NCBI GenBank assembly: GCA_945861025.1
Contig: CAMASN010000023.1
Coordinates: forward strand, 1 to 44,805
DNA: 44,805 bases
Reading direction: 5' to 3'
Source of the DNA: Ferrithrix thermotolerans DSM 19514
Lineage (GTDB): Bacteria; Actinomycetota; Acidimicrobiia; Acidimicrobiales; Ilumatobacteraceae
A program made the translations under genes and the position numbers. Below are positions 1 to 8,490 of this stretch, piece by piece; position 1 is the first letter of the stretch; each line of letters begins with the position of its first letter. The notes under the pieces were generated by a model, which was given only the letters and a program-made list of their open reading frames with translations, ran no database searches and was not told the DNA's origin.

Positions 1-486
1 GCCCGTGAGGGCCATCTCGAGCGCCCGCTTACGACCGATGTTGCGGGCGACAGCAACGAGCGGCGTGTGGCAGAAGAGTCCGCCCTTGCCTCCCGGAATC
101 GCAAAGCCTGCGGTGTCGGCGGCAACGGCTAGATCGCACGTGGCCACCAGTTGGCAGCCGGCTGCTGTGGCCAAAGCGTGCACCTTGGCCACCACGGGCT
201 GAGGCATGGCCTGCACTGCGTCCATCATCTCGGTGCACACCTCGAACAGATGAGTGGTCTCGGCAACTGTGGCACCGGCCATGTCGCCAAAGTTGTGGCC
301 GGCGCTAAAAACCGGGCCGTTCGCAGCCAGAATCACGCCATCTGCTTCGCTGGATGAAACCTCGTGCAGGGCATGGGTGAGCTCGAGCATCATCGCCAGT
401 GAGAGCGCGTTGCGCTTCTCGGGTCGGTTCAGCGTGATGGTGGCAATCGGCCCATCAATGCTGACGAGAAGCTGTTCGTAGCGCAC
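1..486 (-). CDS. Enoyl-CoA hydratase/isomerase (crotonase) family protein, C-terminus missing
   Basis: The minus-strand frame from GTG at 486 runs open to the left edge, giving about 162 residues of a crotonase. The N-terminus has the family's beta-strand pattern ending in TLNRPEKRNALS. The oxyanion-hole segment VFSAGHNFGDMAG follows, and then AVAADTAGFAIPGGKGG, where a second oxyanion-hole and active-site region normally lies. The protein would act in CoA-thioester metabolism (hydration, isomerisation or a related step); the substrate cannot be told. An in-frame stop lies at 517-519, so GTG 486 is the only credible start. It sits 45 nt downstream of the META-lipoprotein stop and could be co-transcribed with it. 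The left edge removes the C-terminal third and any second catalytic glutamate. Confidence 0.85.
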   Translation of the reverse strand, partial: MRYEQLLVSIDGPIATITLNRPEKRNALSLAMMLELTHALHEVSSSEADGVILAANGPVFSAGHNFGDMAGATVAETTHLFEVCTEMMDAVQAMPQPVVAKVHALATAAGCQLVATCDLAVAADTAGFAIPGGKGGLFCHTPLVAVARNIGRKRALEMALTG

Positions 487-531
487 GGAGCAAGTCTCGC
501 AGATTCGGCAAGTGCCTCATTCACCGTGGCC

Positions 532-1329
532 TCACGGGTGCTGTTCAAGCCGCAGGCCCAAACCCGCGCCGCTCTCGGCGGTCAACGTGAGCGCATCGCC
601 ATCGATTGCAAACTCGAGCGTGGCTGCGAGAACGGCAAGCATGTGCTTTTCAAGTTCCGCCGCTTCTGCCAAACACGCCATACGAGTTGTGGCCATCGCG
701 CCGATCGTGATGTTGTCACCAGCAACCGTGAATTGGGCAGAGCCGGTATTGCAGCCAAGGCTGGCCGCGAGCGCTCCGTCGCTACCAAACAGAATCGACC
801 CAACTGCGCCCTGCGGTGGCGTTGATGCAACGTCACCCTGGATGATCGTGTCGACCAACCATCGAGTTCCAACAAGCGACGCGTCTGGTTGAGCGATTTT
901 CTTATCGAGCATCGAGATGGTGCCTGTGGGGCCCGAGATCACAAGCGTGTCGGCACCGACTAAAAACGATGGATCAGCCGACAACAACGAAACGAGCCAC
1001 TCGTCCTGGCTCATCAGTTCAGGCGCGCAGCCCATCTTCGTTTGCGAAAGCGCATCAACGTTCAGCGTTGCATTCGCTACCGAATAGCTACCGCCGATCG
1101 AATTGCACCCGGCGCGCGCTGCCAAAGCGCCGCTCGTATCGAACGAGATCGAGATGGTTGTATTTGCAACCAACTCATGTCCGGTCACCTCAGTGGAGAG
1201 ATACGTGCGCCCAGCCTCGGGCGAAGAACTCGGCGATGTAGGCGCAGTGGTGCCACCAGTGATCTGGCTGCTACCGCAACCGACGAGGAGACAAGAGACG
1301 AGAAGCGTGAGCAGGCGGCCAGAGTTCAT
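532..1329 (-). CDS. Lipoprotein with two META (HslJ-like) domains
   Basis: 265 residues. A short hydrophobic signal sequence ends in the lipobox LLVGC (Cys18), so the mature protein should be lipid-anchored on the outer face of the membrane. A Thr/Ser/Pro linker follows, then two related domains (about 45-140 and 150-262). Each has the META/HslJ pattern: a strand, then GCNSIGGSY or GCNTGSAQF, then a KMGCAPE or RMACLAE segment with a conserved cysteine. META domains occur in heat-shock HslJ and in many secreted lipoproteins; their biochemical role is not established. Upstream on the minus strand a TAACGT lies 9 nt before the ATG, and AAGGA lies too close to be a good ribosome site, so the transcript may be leaderless or nearly so. 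Confidence 0.8.
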   Translation of the reverse strand: MNSGRLLTLLVSCLLVGCGSSQITGGTTAPTSPSSSPEAGRTYLSTEVTGHELVANTTISISFDTSGALAARAGCNSIGGSYSVANATLNVDALSQTKMGCAPELMSQDEWLVSLLSADPSFLVGADTLVISGPTGTISMLDKKIAQPDASLVGTRWLVDTIIQGDVASTPPQGAVGSILFGSDGALAASLGCNTGSAQFTVAGDNITIGAMATTRMACLAEAAELEKHMLAVLAATLEFAIDGDALTLTAESGAGLGLRLEQHP

Positions 1330-1381
1330 GTCCTTGAGACGTTACGGCACGTGCAACTGGTTCCAGAACCAACGACTTCAG

Positions 1382-1453
1382 TGCGCCCCCTGGGGCTCGA
1401 ACCCAGAACCAATGGATTAAAAGTCCACTGCTCTACCATTGAGCTAGAGGCGC
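1382..1453 (-). tRNA. trnK: tRNA-Lys (anticodon TTT)
   Basis: The minus strand folds as a complete cloverleaf. The acceptor arms GCGCCTC and GGGGCGC pair with one G-U and are followed by discriminator A at 1382. The D-arm is GCTCAATGGTAGAGC. The anticodon stem GTGGA/TCCAT encloses the loop CTTTTAA, which gives anticodon TTT (Lys). The T-arm CTGGG-TTCGAGC-CCCAG is perfect. The 3' CCA is not encoded. A short palindrome, CTTGGCTGGCCAAG, abuts the 5' end (1453-1466). Confidence 0.95.
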
Positions 1454-1604
1454 TTGGCTGGCCAAGAAACGAGAAGCAACGCTCTCAGGTCTCAGTCCGT
1501 AACTCAGGGCATGACGCTATCAGGTGACCCCGCAGTCGCCGTTGGCCGAATCGATTGTCGGCACTGCTTTCAACAAGCGCACGGCGCCCGGCAGCACCCA
1601 GTGA

Positions 1605-3419
1605 CTAGGCCTGCAACAGCTCGAGTCCAGCCAGATTGCCTTCAGCGCGCCATGCCTCAAGCACCTTGATGAAAGCAATGGCTCCCCCGCCGTAGCTGGC
1701 ATTGCGAGTGCTTCGATCGCCGGGCTTGCCTTCGTTGTTGTAGTAGCCGGGGGTGCACGCCTCGAGGAACTGCTGATTGTTCTGCGACAGATCAATGATG
1801 GTCTGCACCCAAGCGTCTTCGGCATCGGCGTTGGCCTCAATGACCGTGATGTCGTTGTCGAGAGCGTGGGTCACGATGTACGCGAGGTGCTTGCTCTGCT
1901 CGTCGATCATGTGTGGGAAGTTGACCGTGAAGCCCGACTGAGTGTTGCTGAAGATGAAGCAGTTCGGGAAACCGCGGCTGTGCATGCCGTGCAGCGTGGA
2001 GGCGCCGTCGGCCCACTTCTCGGTGAGCGTGATGCCGTCGCGGCCAATGAGTTCGTAGCCCGAGCGCCGCACATAGTCGGTGCCTACCTCGAAGCCGGTG
2101 GCGTACACGATGCAATCGAGTTCGTACTCAACGCCATCGACCACAACGCCGCGCTCAGTGATGCGCTCAACGCCTTGTCCGTGGGTATCGACCAGCGTGA
2201 CATTGCTGCGGTTGAAGGCTGGCAGGTAGTCGTCGTGAAAACAGGGGCGCTTGCAGAACTGGCGGTAATACGGCTTGAGCGCTTCGGCGGTTGCGGGATC
2301 GTTCACGATGGTGTCAACGCGTGAACGGATCTGCTCCATCTTTTCGAAGTCGGCCAACTCGAGTGTGTTTGAAATGCCTTCGGGACTCAGGTCGGCGGCA
2401 CCACGGCGAACCATCACGAGCAACTTGCCAATGATGTCGGTCCAGCCGTCGTTCACCATGTCTTCGGGCTCGAAGCCACCCGACACAAGCGTGTTGAAGT
2501 TCTCCATGCGGCGCTTTTGCCAACCAGGCTCGAGCGTGTCGACCCAGTCGGGGTCGGTTGACCGGTTGTTACGCACATCGATCGACGATGGCGTGCGCTG
2601 AAACACGAATAAATGCTCGCTGCCCTCGGCCAGGTGAGGGATGCACTGCACCGCAGTTGCGCCGGTGCCGATGATGCCCACGCGCTTGCCCTGCAATCCG
2701 ACAAGACCACCGTCGGAGTCGCCACCGGTGTAGGCGTAGTCCCAGCGACTGGTATGAAACGTGTGACCCTTGAAGCTTTCGATGCCAGCAATCGCAGGCA
2801 GCTTGGGGCGATGCAACGGCCCGTTGGCCATGCACACAAAACGAGCGCGCATTCGGTCGCCACGATTGGTGGAGATGATCCAACGCTCGCTGTCGTTGTC
2901 CCACGACATCGCGGTTACTTCGGTCTGAAAGCACGCGTTGTCGTAGAGGTCGAAATGCTTACCGATCGAGTGACAGTGCGCCAAGATCTCGGGGGCACGC
3001 GTGTACTTTTCGCGGGGGATGTAGCCAATCTCTTCGAGCAACGGAAGGTAGATGTACGACTCAACATCGCACATGGCGCCGGGGTAACGGTTCCAATACC
3101 ACGTGCCGCCGAAGTCCCCGCCCTTTTCGATAACACGAATGTCTTTGACGCCGGCCTCACGCAGTCGAGCACCGGCAAGGAGTCCGCCAAACCCGCCACC
3201 GATAATGACCACATCGGTCTCGTCGGTGAGCGGAGCGCGTGTGAGCGGATCGACATATGGATCGACGAGATAGCGCGCGAAGTCGCCAGCAACTTCGAGA
3301 TATTGCTCGTTGCCATCGGCGCGCAGACGCTTGTCGCGCTCGACGCGATACTTGTCGCGCAGTGCGTCGGCATCGAAAGACGCAGCAACAGCGTGGTCGT
3401 CAGAGTGAGTTGTCGACAT
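1605..3419 (-). CDS. Flavin-containing monooxygenase, Baeyer-Villiger (type I BVMO) type
   Basis: 604 residues, about the length of cyclohexanone or phenylacetone monooxygenase with an N-terminal extension. Visible motifs are the FAD-binding Rossmann GGGFGG (74-79), the BVMO-typical GGTWYWNRYPGAMCDVES (104-121), the fingerprint FKGHTFHTSRW (216-226, matching FxGxxxHTxxW), and a second Rossmann GIIGTGATA (248-256) for NADPH. The family inserts one oxygen of O2 next to a carbonyl, turning ketones into esters or lactones. It is cytosolic. The start is supported by GAGG seven nt before ATG 3419. The gene lies downstream of a nitronate monooxygenase on the same strand and behind the inverted repeat at 3532-3580, which covers the likely -35 region. 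The substrate is unknown; a ketone-catabolism role is inferred. Confidence 0.88.
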   Translation of the reverse strand: MSTTHSDDHAVAASFDADALRDKYRVERDKRLRADGNEQYLEVAGDFARYLVDPYVDPLTRAPLTDETDVVIIGGGFGGLLAGARLREAGVKDIRVIEKGGDFGGTWYWNRYPGAMCDVESYIYLPLLEEIGYIPREKYTRAPEILAHCHSIGKHFDLYDNACFQTEVTAMSWDNDSERWIISTNRGDRMRARFVCMANGPLHRPKLPAIAGIESFKGHTFHTSRWDYAYTGGDSDGGLVGLQGKRVGIIGTGATAVQCIPHLAEGSEHLFVFQRTPSSIDVRNNRSTDPDWVDTLEPGWQKRRMENFNTLVSGGFEPEDMVNDGWTDIIGKLLVMVRRGAADLSPEGISNTLELADFEKMEQIRSRVDTIVNDPATAEALKPYYRQFCKRPCFHDDYLPAFNRSNVTLVDTHGQGVERITERGVVVDGVEYELDCIVYATGFEVGTDYVRRSGYELIGRDGITLTEKWADGASTLHGMHSRGFPNCFIFSNTQSGFTVNFPHMIDEQSKHLAYIVTHALDNDITVIEANADAEDAWVQTIIDLSQNNQQFLEACTPGYYNNEGKPGDRSTRNASYGGGAIAFIKVLEAWRAEGNLAGLELLQA

Positions 3420-3531
3420 TCGAATACCTCGATGTGTTGGGCCGCGTTGCGAGCGACCACCTACTAGTTCTTACTACGCCGCCTGCGCCCGCCGCCGAGC
3501 CGAGACCCCACGATTTAGTGTGACCCGCCGA

Positions 3532-3592
3532 GTTTGTTGAAGACGATTGGTCAAGGGTCGACCAAATGTCTTCAACAAACCGTTTGTTGAAG
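3532..3592. promoter_or_regulatory. Large inverted repeat plus third half-site upstream of the BVMO gene
   Basis: Two 21-nt arms (3532-3552 and 3560-3580) are inverted copies with two mismatches. Each contains GTTTGTTGAAGAC and TTGGTC. They are separated by 7 nt. A third copy of GTTTGTTGAAG stands at 3582-3592 in direct orientation to the left arm. On the minus strand the element lies about 110-160 nt before the BVMO start and just upstream of a possible -10 (TAAATC, 3517-3512), so it would cover the -35 region. It looks like a double operator for a dimeric (for example TetR-type) repressor. No T-run follows, so it is not a simple terminator. Confidence 0.5.
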
Positions 3593-3631
3593 CAAAGTGG
3601 TGGTGGGACGTCGGAGGCGGGTGGCACGGAG

Positions 3632-4783
3632 TTATGACTCGAGTTGGTGGCCGAGCGACTGCACGGCCTCGATGAACTCGTCGATCATGTCGTAGACCAC
3701 TTGTGCGGCGGTCTTGGTGGTGTTCATCGTGCCGACGATCTGACCAACGAAATAGTTGGTGAGTTGCTCGGCGCCAGTGCCTGGGCGCAGGGCAGCGCGA
3801 TCGATGCGCTGCAATGCCTCGCCAACCAAGATGGGCTGCATTGGCATACCCAACGGCTGTGGGTGCGTGGGGTCGTCCCATTCGTCGGTCCACGCCGTGC
3901 GCAACTGCCGCGCAGGCTTGCCAGTGCGCGAGCGCGAACGAACGGTGTCGGACGACGTAGCCGCAAGGAACTTGCGCTTCACGGTCGGATGCGTCTCGGC
4001 CTCTTCGGTGGTGAGCCACACGGAACCGCACCACACGCCTGCTGCGCCCAGCGCCATCGCTGCGGCCATCTGGCGTCCACGACCGATGCCGCCCGCGCCA
4101 AGCACTGGAACCGGCGCAACTGCATCGACGATTTCGGGGATGAGCACCATCGAGCCAACCTCGCCGGTGTGGCCGCCAGCTTCGGCGCCCTGGGCGATGA
4201 TGATGTCGACGCCAACGTTTACGTGACGCTGCGCGTGCTGCGCCTTGCCAGCCAACGCGCCGATGAGGCGGCCTTCTTCTTTGACTCGCTCGATCATGTG
4301 CGACGGTGGCGGCCCGAGCGCGTTGACAACCAACGATGGTCGATGCGCGAGCGCGATCTCGAGCAACGGCCCCGCTTGGTTGGCAGAGAATGGCACAGCG
4401 CCATCGCCGCCACCGCGTCCGCTGAGAATGCCGCCGCCGGCCTCTTCGGCACTGAGCGTGGGTACGTCGTAGCGGCGCAGGATGTCGTTGACGAACTCGA
4501 TGTGAGCAGCCGGGATAAGGCTTCGGATGTCGTCGAGTGTGTAGCCGCCGGCATCGGAGCCTGCGTACTTGGCAGGCACGATGAGGTCGACGCCGTAGGG
4601 CAGATCGCCCACTTCGGCTTCGATCCAGGCGAGGTCGATTTCGAGTTGCTCGGGCGAGTGAGCGACCGCACCGAGCACACCCATGCCTCCGGCTCTGGTG
4701 ACCGCGGCGACAACATCGCGGCAATGTGTGAACGCAAGGATCGGAACGTCGATGCCAAGCATGTCGGTAATCGGTGTCTTCAT
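3632..4783 (-). CDS. Nitronate monooxygenase (2-nitropropane dioxygenase family)
   Basis: 383 residues forming an FMN-binding TIM-barrel protein. Seen: the N-terminal PILAFTHCRDVVAAVTRAGG; the family motif GAEAGGHTGEVG with the candidate catalytic His205; and the phosphate-binding VLGAGGIGRGRQ (228-238). Family members oxidise alkyl nitronates with O2. Many actinobacterial homologues sit among lipid-catabolic genes, where their physiological substrate is unproven. The start ATG 4783 is preceded by AGGAGG with an 8-nt spacer, a strong Shine-Dalgarno. It is divergent from the acyl-CoA carboxylase operon across 93 nt. The same-strand BVMO gene follows after about 210 nt that contain the inverted repeat, so that gene probably has its own control. 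Confidence 0.88.
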   Translation of the reverse strand: MKTPITDMLGIDVPILAFTHCRDVVAAVTRAGGMGVLGAVAHSPEQLEIDLAWIEAEVGDLPYGVDLIVPAKYAGSDAGGYTLDDIRSLIPAAHIEFVNDILRRYDVPTLSAEEAGGGILSGRGGGDGAVPFSANQAGPLLEIALAHRPSLVVNALGPPPSHMIERVKEEGRLIGALAGKAQHAQRHVNVGVDIIIAQGAEAGGHTGEVGSMVLIPEIVDAVAPVPVLGAGGIGRGRQMAAAMALGAAGVWCGSVWLTTEEAETHPTVKRKFLAATSSDTVRSRSRTGKPARQLRTAWTDEWDDPTHPQPLGMPMQPILVGEALQRIDRAALRPGTGAEQLTNYFVGQIVGTMNTTKTAAQVVYDMIDEFIEAVQSLGHQLES

Positions 4784-4822
4784 CGCTCAAACCTCCTGTG
4801 CGGCCGGGCGCCGCAATTGCTG

Positions 4823-4876
4823 ATGTTGTCAGGGCAACATTGACGGTCACAAATTACCGCACGTATTATCGGCAAC
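4823..4876 (+). promoter_or_regulatory. Promoter and possible operator of the carboxylase/AtuA operon
   Basis: TTGACG (4840-4845) and TATTAT (4864-4869) are separated by 18 nt. The ATG at 4877 begins 7 nt after the -10 box, with no ribosome-binding site, so a leaderless mRNA is predicted. ATGTTG-tcaggg-CAACAT (4823-4840) is an inverted repeat that overlaps the first base of the -35. A further CAACAT at 4873-4878 covers the start codon. This is a plausible operator for the TetR-family regulator encoded inside the operon; the link is inferred. Confidence 0.55.
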
Positions 4877-6520
4877 ATGCACCGCACCTTGTTGGCACCG
4901 CCACTGCTCTCGAAACTCGACACAGCGTCTGAGCAATTTCAGCAGAACCGGGCCGACATGCTCGAACAACTCGAAGTGATCGATGGCCTGCTCGACGACG
5001 CCGAAGCTGGCGGCGGCGCCAAGGCAATGGAACGCATGCGTGCACGCGGCAAGCTGCCTGTGCGCGAACGCATCGCCAACGTGCTCGATCCCGACAGCCC
5101 GTTCTTCGAGATCAGCGCCCTCGCTGGCTACGACAGCGACTACGCGCTCGGCGGCGGCATGGTGGTAGGCCTCGGCATCATCGCCGGCACCGAGTGCGTG
5201 ATCTTGGCCAACGACCCGTCGGTGCTCGGTGGCGCGCTCACTCCATACGCCGCCAAGAAGTGGATGCGCGCACTTGAGATCGCTCGCGACAACCGCATGC
5301 CGTATGTCAGCTTCGTCGAGTCAGCCGGTGCCGACCTTCGGGTACAGGCCGATGGCGGCGGTGGCCGCAAGGTGCAGACCGACCACTTCGCCGAGAGCGG
5401 CCGCTTCTTCTACGAGCTCATCGAACTCTCGAAGATGCGCATCCCAACGGTGTGCGTGGTGTTCGGATCATCCACGGCGGGCGGCGCGTACCAACCCGGC
5501 CTCAGTGACTACAACATCGTGGTCAAAGAGCAGTCGAAGATCTTCCTCGCTGGTCCGCCACTCGTGAAGATGGCCACTGGCGAAGAGAGCGACGACGAAA
5601 CCTTGGGCGGCGCACAGATGCATGCCGAAGTGTCTGGCCTTGGCGACTACTTCGCCGAAGACGAGATGGACGCAATCCGGTTGTGTCGCGAAGTGGTCTC
5701 ACATCTCAACTGGCGCAAGCCCGGACCCGAGCCAAGCCTGAGCCCAGACGAGCCCACGCACGATCCCGAAGAGCTGTTGGGATTGGTCAGCCGCGATCTG
5801 CGCCAGCCAGTCGATGTGCGCGATGTCATTGCACGAGTGGTCGACGGCTCACGCTTCGAAGAGTTCAAGCCCCGCTACGGCAACAGCATCGTGTGCGGCT
5901 GGGCCAGTGTGCACGGCTACCCGGTGGGCGTCATCGGCAACAACGGTGTCATCTACCCACGCTCGGCCGAGAAGGCCACGCACTTTATTCAGCTCTGCAA
6001 CCAGATCGATATTCCGTTGGTGTTCATGCAGAACATCACGGGCTACATGGTGGGCCGCGACTTCGAGGCCGACGGCATCATCAAAAAGGGTTCGCAGATG
6101 CTCAACGCAGTCACGAACTCAACCGTGCCGCACATCACCGTCACCATTGGTTCGTCGTATGGAGCTGGCACCTACGGCATGTCGGGTCGAGCGTTCGGCA
6201 ACCGCTTCACATTCCTGTGGCCCACCGCCAAGATTGCGGTGATGGGACCCAAACAGATTGCGGGTGTCATGTCGATGGTGCGCCGCGGGCAAGCCGCCCG
6301 CCAAGGCCTTCCCTTCGACGAAGAAGAAGACCGCAAGATCGTCGAGATGGTCGAAGACGTGCAAGAGCGAGGCTCGCTCGCGTTGGCCGCAACTGGCGCC
6401 ATCAGCGACGACGGCATCATCGACCCGCGCGATACCCGCACCGTGCTCGGCATGTGTTTATCGGTTGTGCGCAACCGACCTATCGCCGGTGCCGAAGGAT
6501 ACGGAGTGTTCCGGCTGTGA
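4877..6520 (+). CDS. Acyl-CoA carboxylase, carboxyltransferase (beta) subunit
   Basis: 547 residues, the usual size of 3-methylcrotonyl-CoA or geranyl-CoA carboxylase beta subunits. The two crotonase-fold halves are visible. The N-terminal half carries KLPVRERIANVLDPDSPFFE, FVESAGADL and FGSSTAGGAYQPGLSDY. The C-terminal half carries NNGVIYPRSAEKATHFIQLC, FMQNITGYMVG and SYGAGTYGMSGRAF. The enzyme transfers CO2 from carboxybiotin to an acyl-CoA in the cytosol. It is the first gene of an overlapping six-gene block; its stop overlaps the GTG of the biotin carboxylase subunit by 4 nt (GTGA). The methylcrotonyl/geranyl-type sequence and the adjacent AtuA-family gene favour a branched or isoprenoid acyl-CoA substrate, but the sequence does not settle which. 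Confidence 0.92.
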   Translation: MHRTLLAPPLLSKLDTASEQFQQNRADMLEQLEVIDGLLDDAEAGGGAKAMERMRARGKLPVRERIANVLDPDSPFFEISALAGYDSDYALGGGMVVGLGIIAGTECVILANDPSVLGGALTPYAAKKWMRALEIARDNRMPYVSFVESAGADLRVQADGGGGRKVQTDHFAESGRFFYELIELSKMRIPTVCVVFGSSTAGGAYQPGLSDYNIVVKEQSKIFLAGPPLVKMATGEESDDETLGGAQMHAEVSGLGDYFAEDEMDAIRLCREVVSHLNWRKPGPEPSLSPDEPTHDPEELLGLVSRDLRQPVDVRDVIARVVDGSRFEEFKPRYGNSIVCGWASVHGYPVGVIGNNGVIYPRSAEKATHFIQLCNQIDIPLVFMQNITGYMVGRDFEADGIIKKGSQMLNAVTNSTVPHITVTIGSSYGAGTYGMSGRAFGNRFTFLWPTAKIAVMGPKQIAGVMSMVRRGQAARQGLPFDEEEDRKIVEMVEDVQERGSLALAATGAISDDGIIDPRDTRTVLGMCLSVVRNRPIAGAEGYGVFRL

Positions 6521-8490
6521 GCTTCTCAACGATTCTCATCGCCAACCGCGGCGAAATTGCTCGCCGCATCATCCGCACTGCGCACGACATGGGTATCCAA
6601 GTTGTCGCCGTGTTTGTCGACGCCGATGCCGACGCGCCGTTTGTTGTTGACGCCGATCAGTCGGTGCGCCTTGAAACCGGCTACCTCGACGGAGCCGCAA
6701 TCATCAAAGCCGCGCACGCCACGGGCGCCCAGGCAATCCATCCCGGCTATGGCTTCTTGTCCGAGAACGCTGGCTTCGCAGCCGACGTCATCAACGCAGG
6801 CCTCATCTGGATCGGCCCCTCCCCCGATGTCATCAGCGGCATGGGCGACAAGCTGGCGGCCAAGCGCATGGCCGTGGCCGCAGGCGTGCCAACGCTGATC
6901 TCAGTAGACACACCCGACCGCGCCAGCGAAGTGGGCTACCCGCTACTCGTGAAAGCTGCTGCGGGTGGCGGCGGCAAAGGGATGCGAGTGGTGGGCACCG
7001 CTGCCGAGCTCGACGAAGCCGTTGCCTCAGCCCGCCGCGAAGCACTCAGCGGATTCGGCGACGACCGCGTGTTTCTCGAGCGGTACGTGGCTGCGTCACG
7101 TCACGTTGAGATTCAGATTCTTGGCGACAGCCACGGCAACCTGGTTCATCTCGGCGAGCGCGAATGCAGCATTCAGCGCCGCCACCAAAAGCTCATCGAA
7201 GAATCACCGTCACCAGTGGTCGACGATGCGATGCGCGCCGCAATGGGCCAAGCAGCCCTGCAGCTGGGCCACTCGATTGGTTACCAATCAACCGGCACTG
7301 TCGAGTTCTTGGTCGACGACGCAACCCGCGAGTTCTACTTCCTTGAGGTGAACACTCGTCTACAGGTAGAGCATCCAGTGACCGAAGAAGTCACTGGCAT
7401 CGACCTTGTGCGCGAACAGATTCGCGTGGCTCGTGGCGAAGTGCTTGGCTACGAACAAGACGACATCACATTCACCGGGCATGCCATTGAGGCTCGCCTC
7501 TGTGCCGAAGATGCCGATGCTGGATTCCTGCCTGCCACGGGCACGCTCGCTGCGTTTGCCCCGGCCGACACTCCGGTGGTTCGCTGGGAGTCAGGCGTCG
7601 AGCAGGGATCCGTCGTCAGCGTCAGCTTTGACCCCATGCTCGCCAAAGTCGTTGCATATGCACCTACTCGTACCGAAGCAGCTGCGGTGTTGGCGCTTGC
7701 ACTCGAGCGACTGCACATCGGTGGCGTCACCACCAACCGCGATTTCCTCGCGGCCACGCTTCGTCACCCCAGCTTCATCGAAGGCGATACAACCACCGAC
7801 TTCATCGAGCGAGTGCGGCCATCACGCAAGCTCACCCTGACCGACACCGACCTGCATCGCGCGGCTACCGCTGCGGTGCTGTGGATTCAAGGCCAGAACC
7901 GTGCCGAGGCTGGCGTACTCGCCCACCTGCCCACGGGTTGGCGCAACGCTCGCCTTCCGGCCCAGCGGCTCAGTGTGCGGTACGGCGACCGACTCGTTGA
8001 GGTCACCTACCAGTCGCGACGAGATGGCTCGTTCGGTCTCGGCAACCACGGCGATCAGGGCATCGCTCGCGTGCATCGTCACTCGGCAATCGACATCGAC
8101 ATCGAGGTCAACGGCCGTCGCTCAACAGCGCGCATCACCCGCGCCGGCGATCGAATCTACGTGCAGACCCCCGGTGGCACCGTCGACTTCACCATCCTGG
8201 CGCGCTTCGAAATTCCTGGCGCCGAGCTCACCACCGGCGGGCTCAACGCCCCAATGCCTGGCACCGTGATCGACGTTCGAGTAGCCGTTGGCGACCGCGT
8301 CGCTGCCGGCAGCACCCTGGTCGTGATGGAAGCAATGAAGATGGAGCATCACATCAGTGCTCCGGCCGATGGCACGGTCACCGAAGTGTTCGTGCGCATC
8401 GGTCAACAGGTTGGCAACGGCGACGCGTTGTTGATGATCGAACCCGATACCGACCCTGCCTCCGACCCGGCCACCGACGGCGCATCATGA
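6517..8490 (+). CDS. Acyl-CoA carboxylase, biotin carboxylase plus biotin carrier (alpha) subunit
   Basis: 657 residues. The biotin carboxylase part begins STILIANRGEIARRI and shows the ATP-grasp loop GGGGKGM (150-156), ECSIQRRHQK (216-225) and EVNTRLQVEHPVTE (277-290). A linking domain follows. The C-terminal biotinyl domain has VVMEAMKMEHH with the biotinylated Lys608. It carboxylates its own biotin using ATP and bicarbonate and passes CO2 to the upstream beta subunit. The frame stays open for 834 nt further upstream inside the beta gene, but homology begins only at GTG 6517, which overlaps the beta stop as GTGA. The 3' end overlaps the AtuA gene as ATGA, so translation is probably coupled. 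Confidence 0.93.
   Translation: MSFSTILIANRGEIARRIIRTAHDMGIQVVAVFVDADADAPFVVDADQSVRLETGYLDGAAIIKAAHATGAQAIHPGYGFLSENAGFAADVINAGLIWIGPSPDVISGMGDKLAAKRMAVAAGVPTLISVDTPDRASEVGYPLLVKAAAGGGGKGMRVVGTAAELDEAVASARREALSGFGDDRVFLERYVAASRHVEIQILGDSHGNLVHLGERECSIQRRHQKLIEESPSPVVDDAMRAAMGQAALQLGHSIGYQSTGTVEFLVDDATREFYFLEVNTRLQVEHPVTEEVTGIDLVREQIRVARGEVLGYEQDDITFTGHAIEARLCAEDADAGFLPATGTLAAFAPADTPVVRWESGVEQGSVVSVSFDPMLAKVVAYAPTRTEAAAVLALALERLHIGGVTTNRDFLAATLRHPSFIEGDTTTDFIERVRPSRKLTLTDTDLHRAATAAVLWIQGQNRAEAGVLAHLPTGWRNARLPAQRLSVRYGDRLVEVTYQSRRDGSFGLGNHGDQGIARVHRHSAIDIDIEVNGRRSTARITRAGDRIYVQTPGGTVDFTILARFEIPGAELTTGGLNAPMPGTVIDVRVAVGDRVAAGSTLVVMEAMKMEHHISAPADGTVTEVFVRIGQQVGNGDALLMIEPDTDPASDPATDGAS

Noticed and set aside
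3532-3580. Reading the large inverted repeat as a rho-independent terminator
   Set aside because: The stem is unusually long, has a third partial copy beside it, lacks a T-run on either strand and overlaps the downstream promoter region, so an operator is the better explanation.
3474-4850. Long minus-strand frame overlapping the nitronate monooxygenase gene
   Set aside because: It is an Arg/His/Trp-rich shadow of the true gene in another frame, with no family pattern. The true frame has a strong ribosome site and catalytic motifs.
5683-6516. Long upstream extension of the biotin carboxylase frame
   Set aside because: The frame is open for 278 codons inside the carboxyltransferase gene, but the peptide is low-complexity Arg/His/Gly-rich shadow sequence. 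Homology begins at GTG 6517, which overlaps the previous stop.
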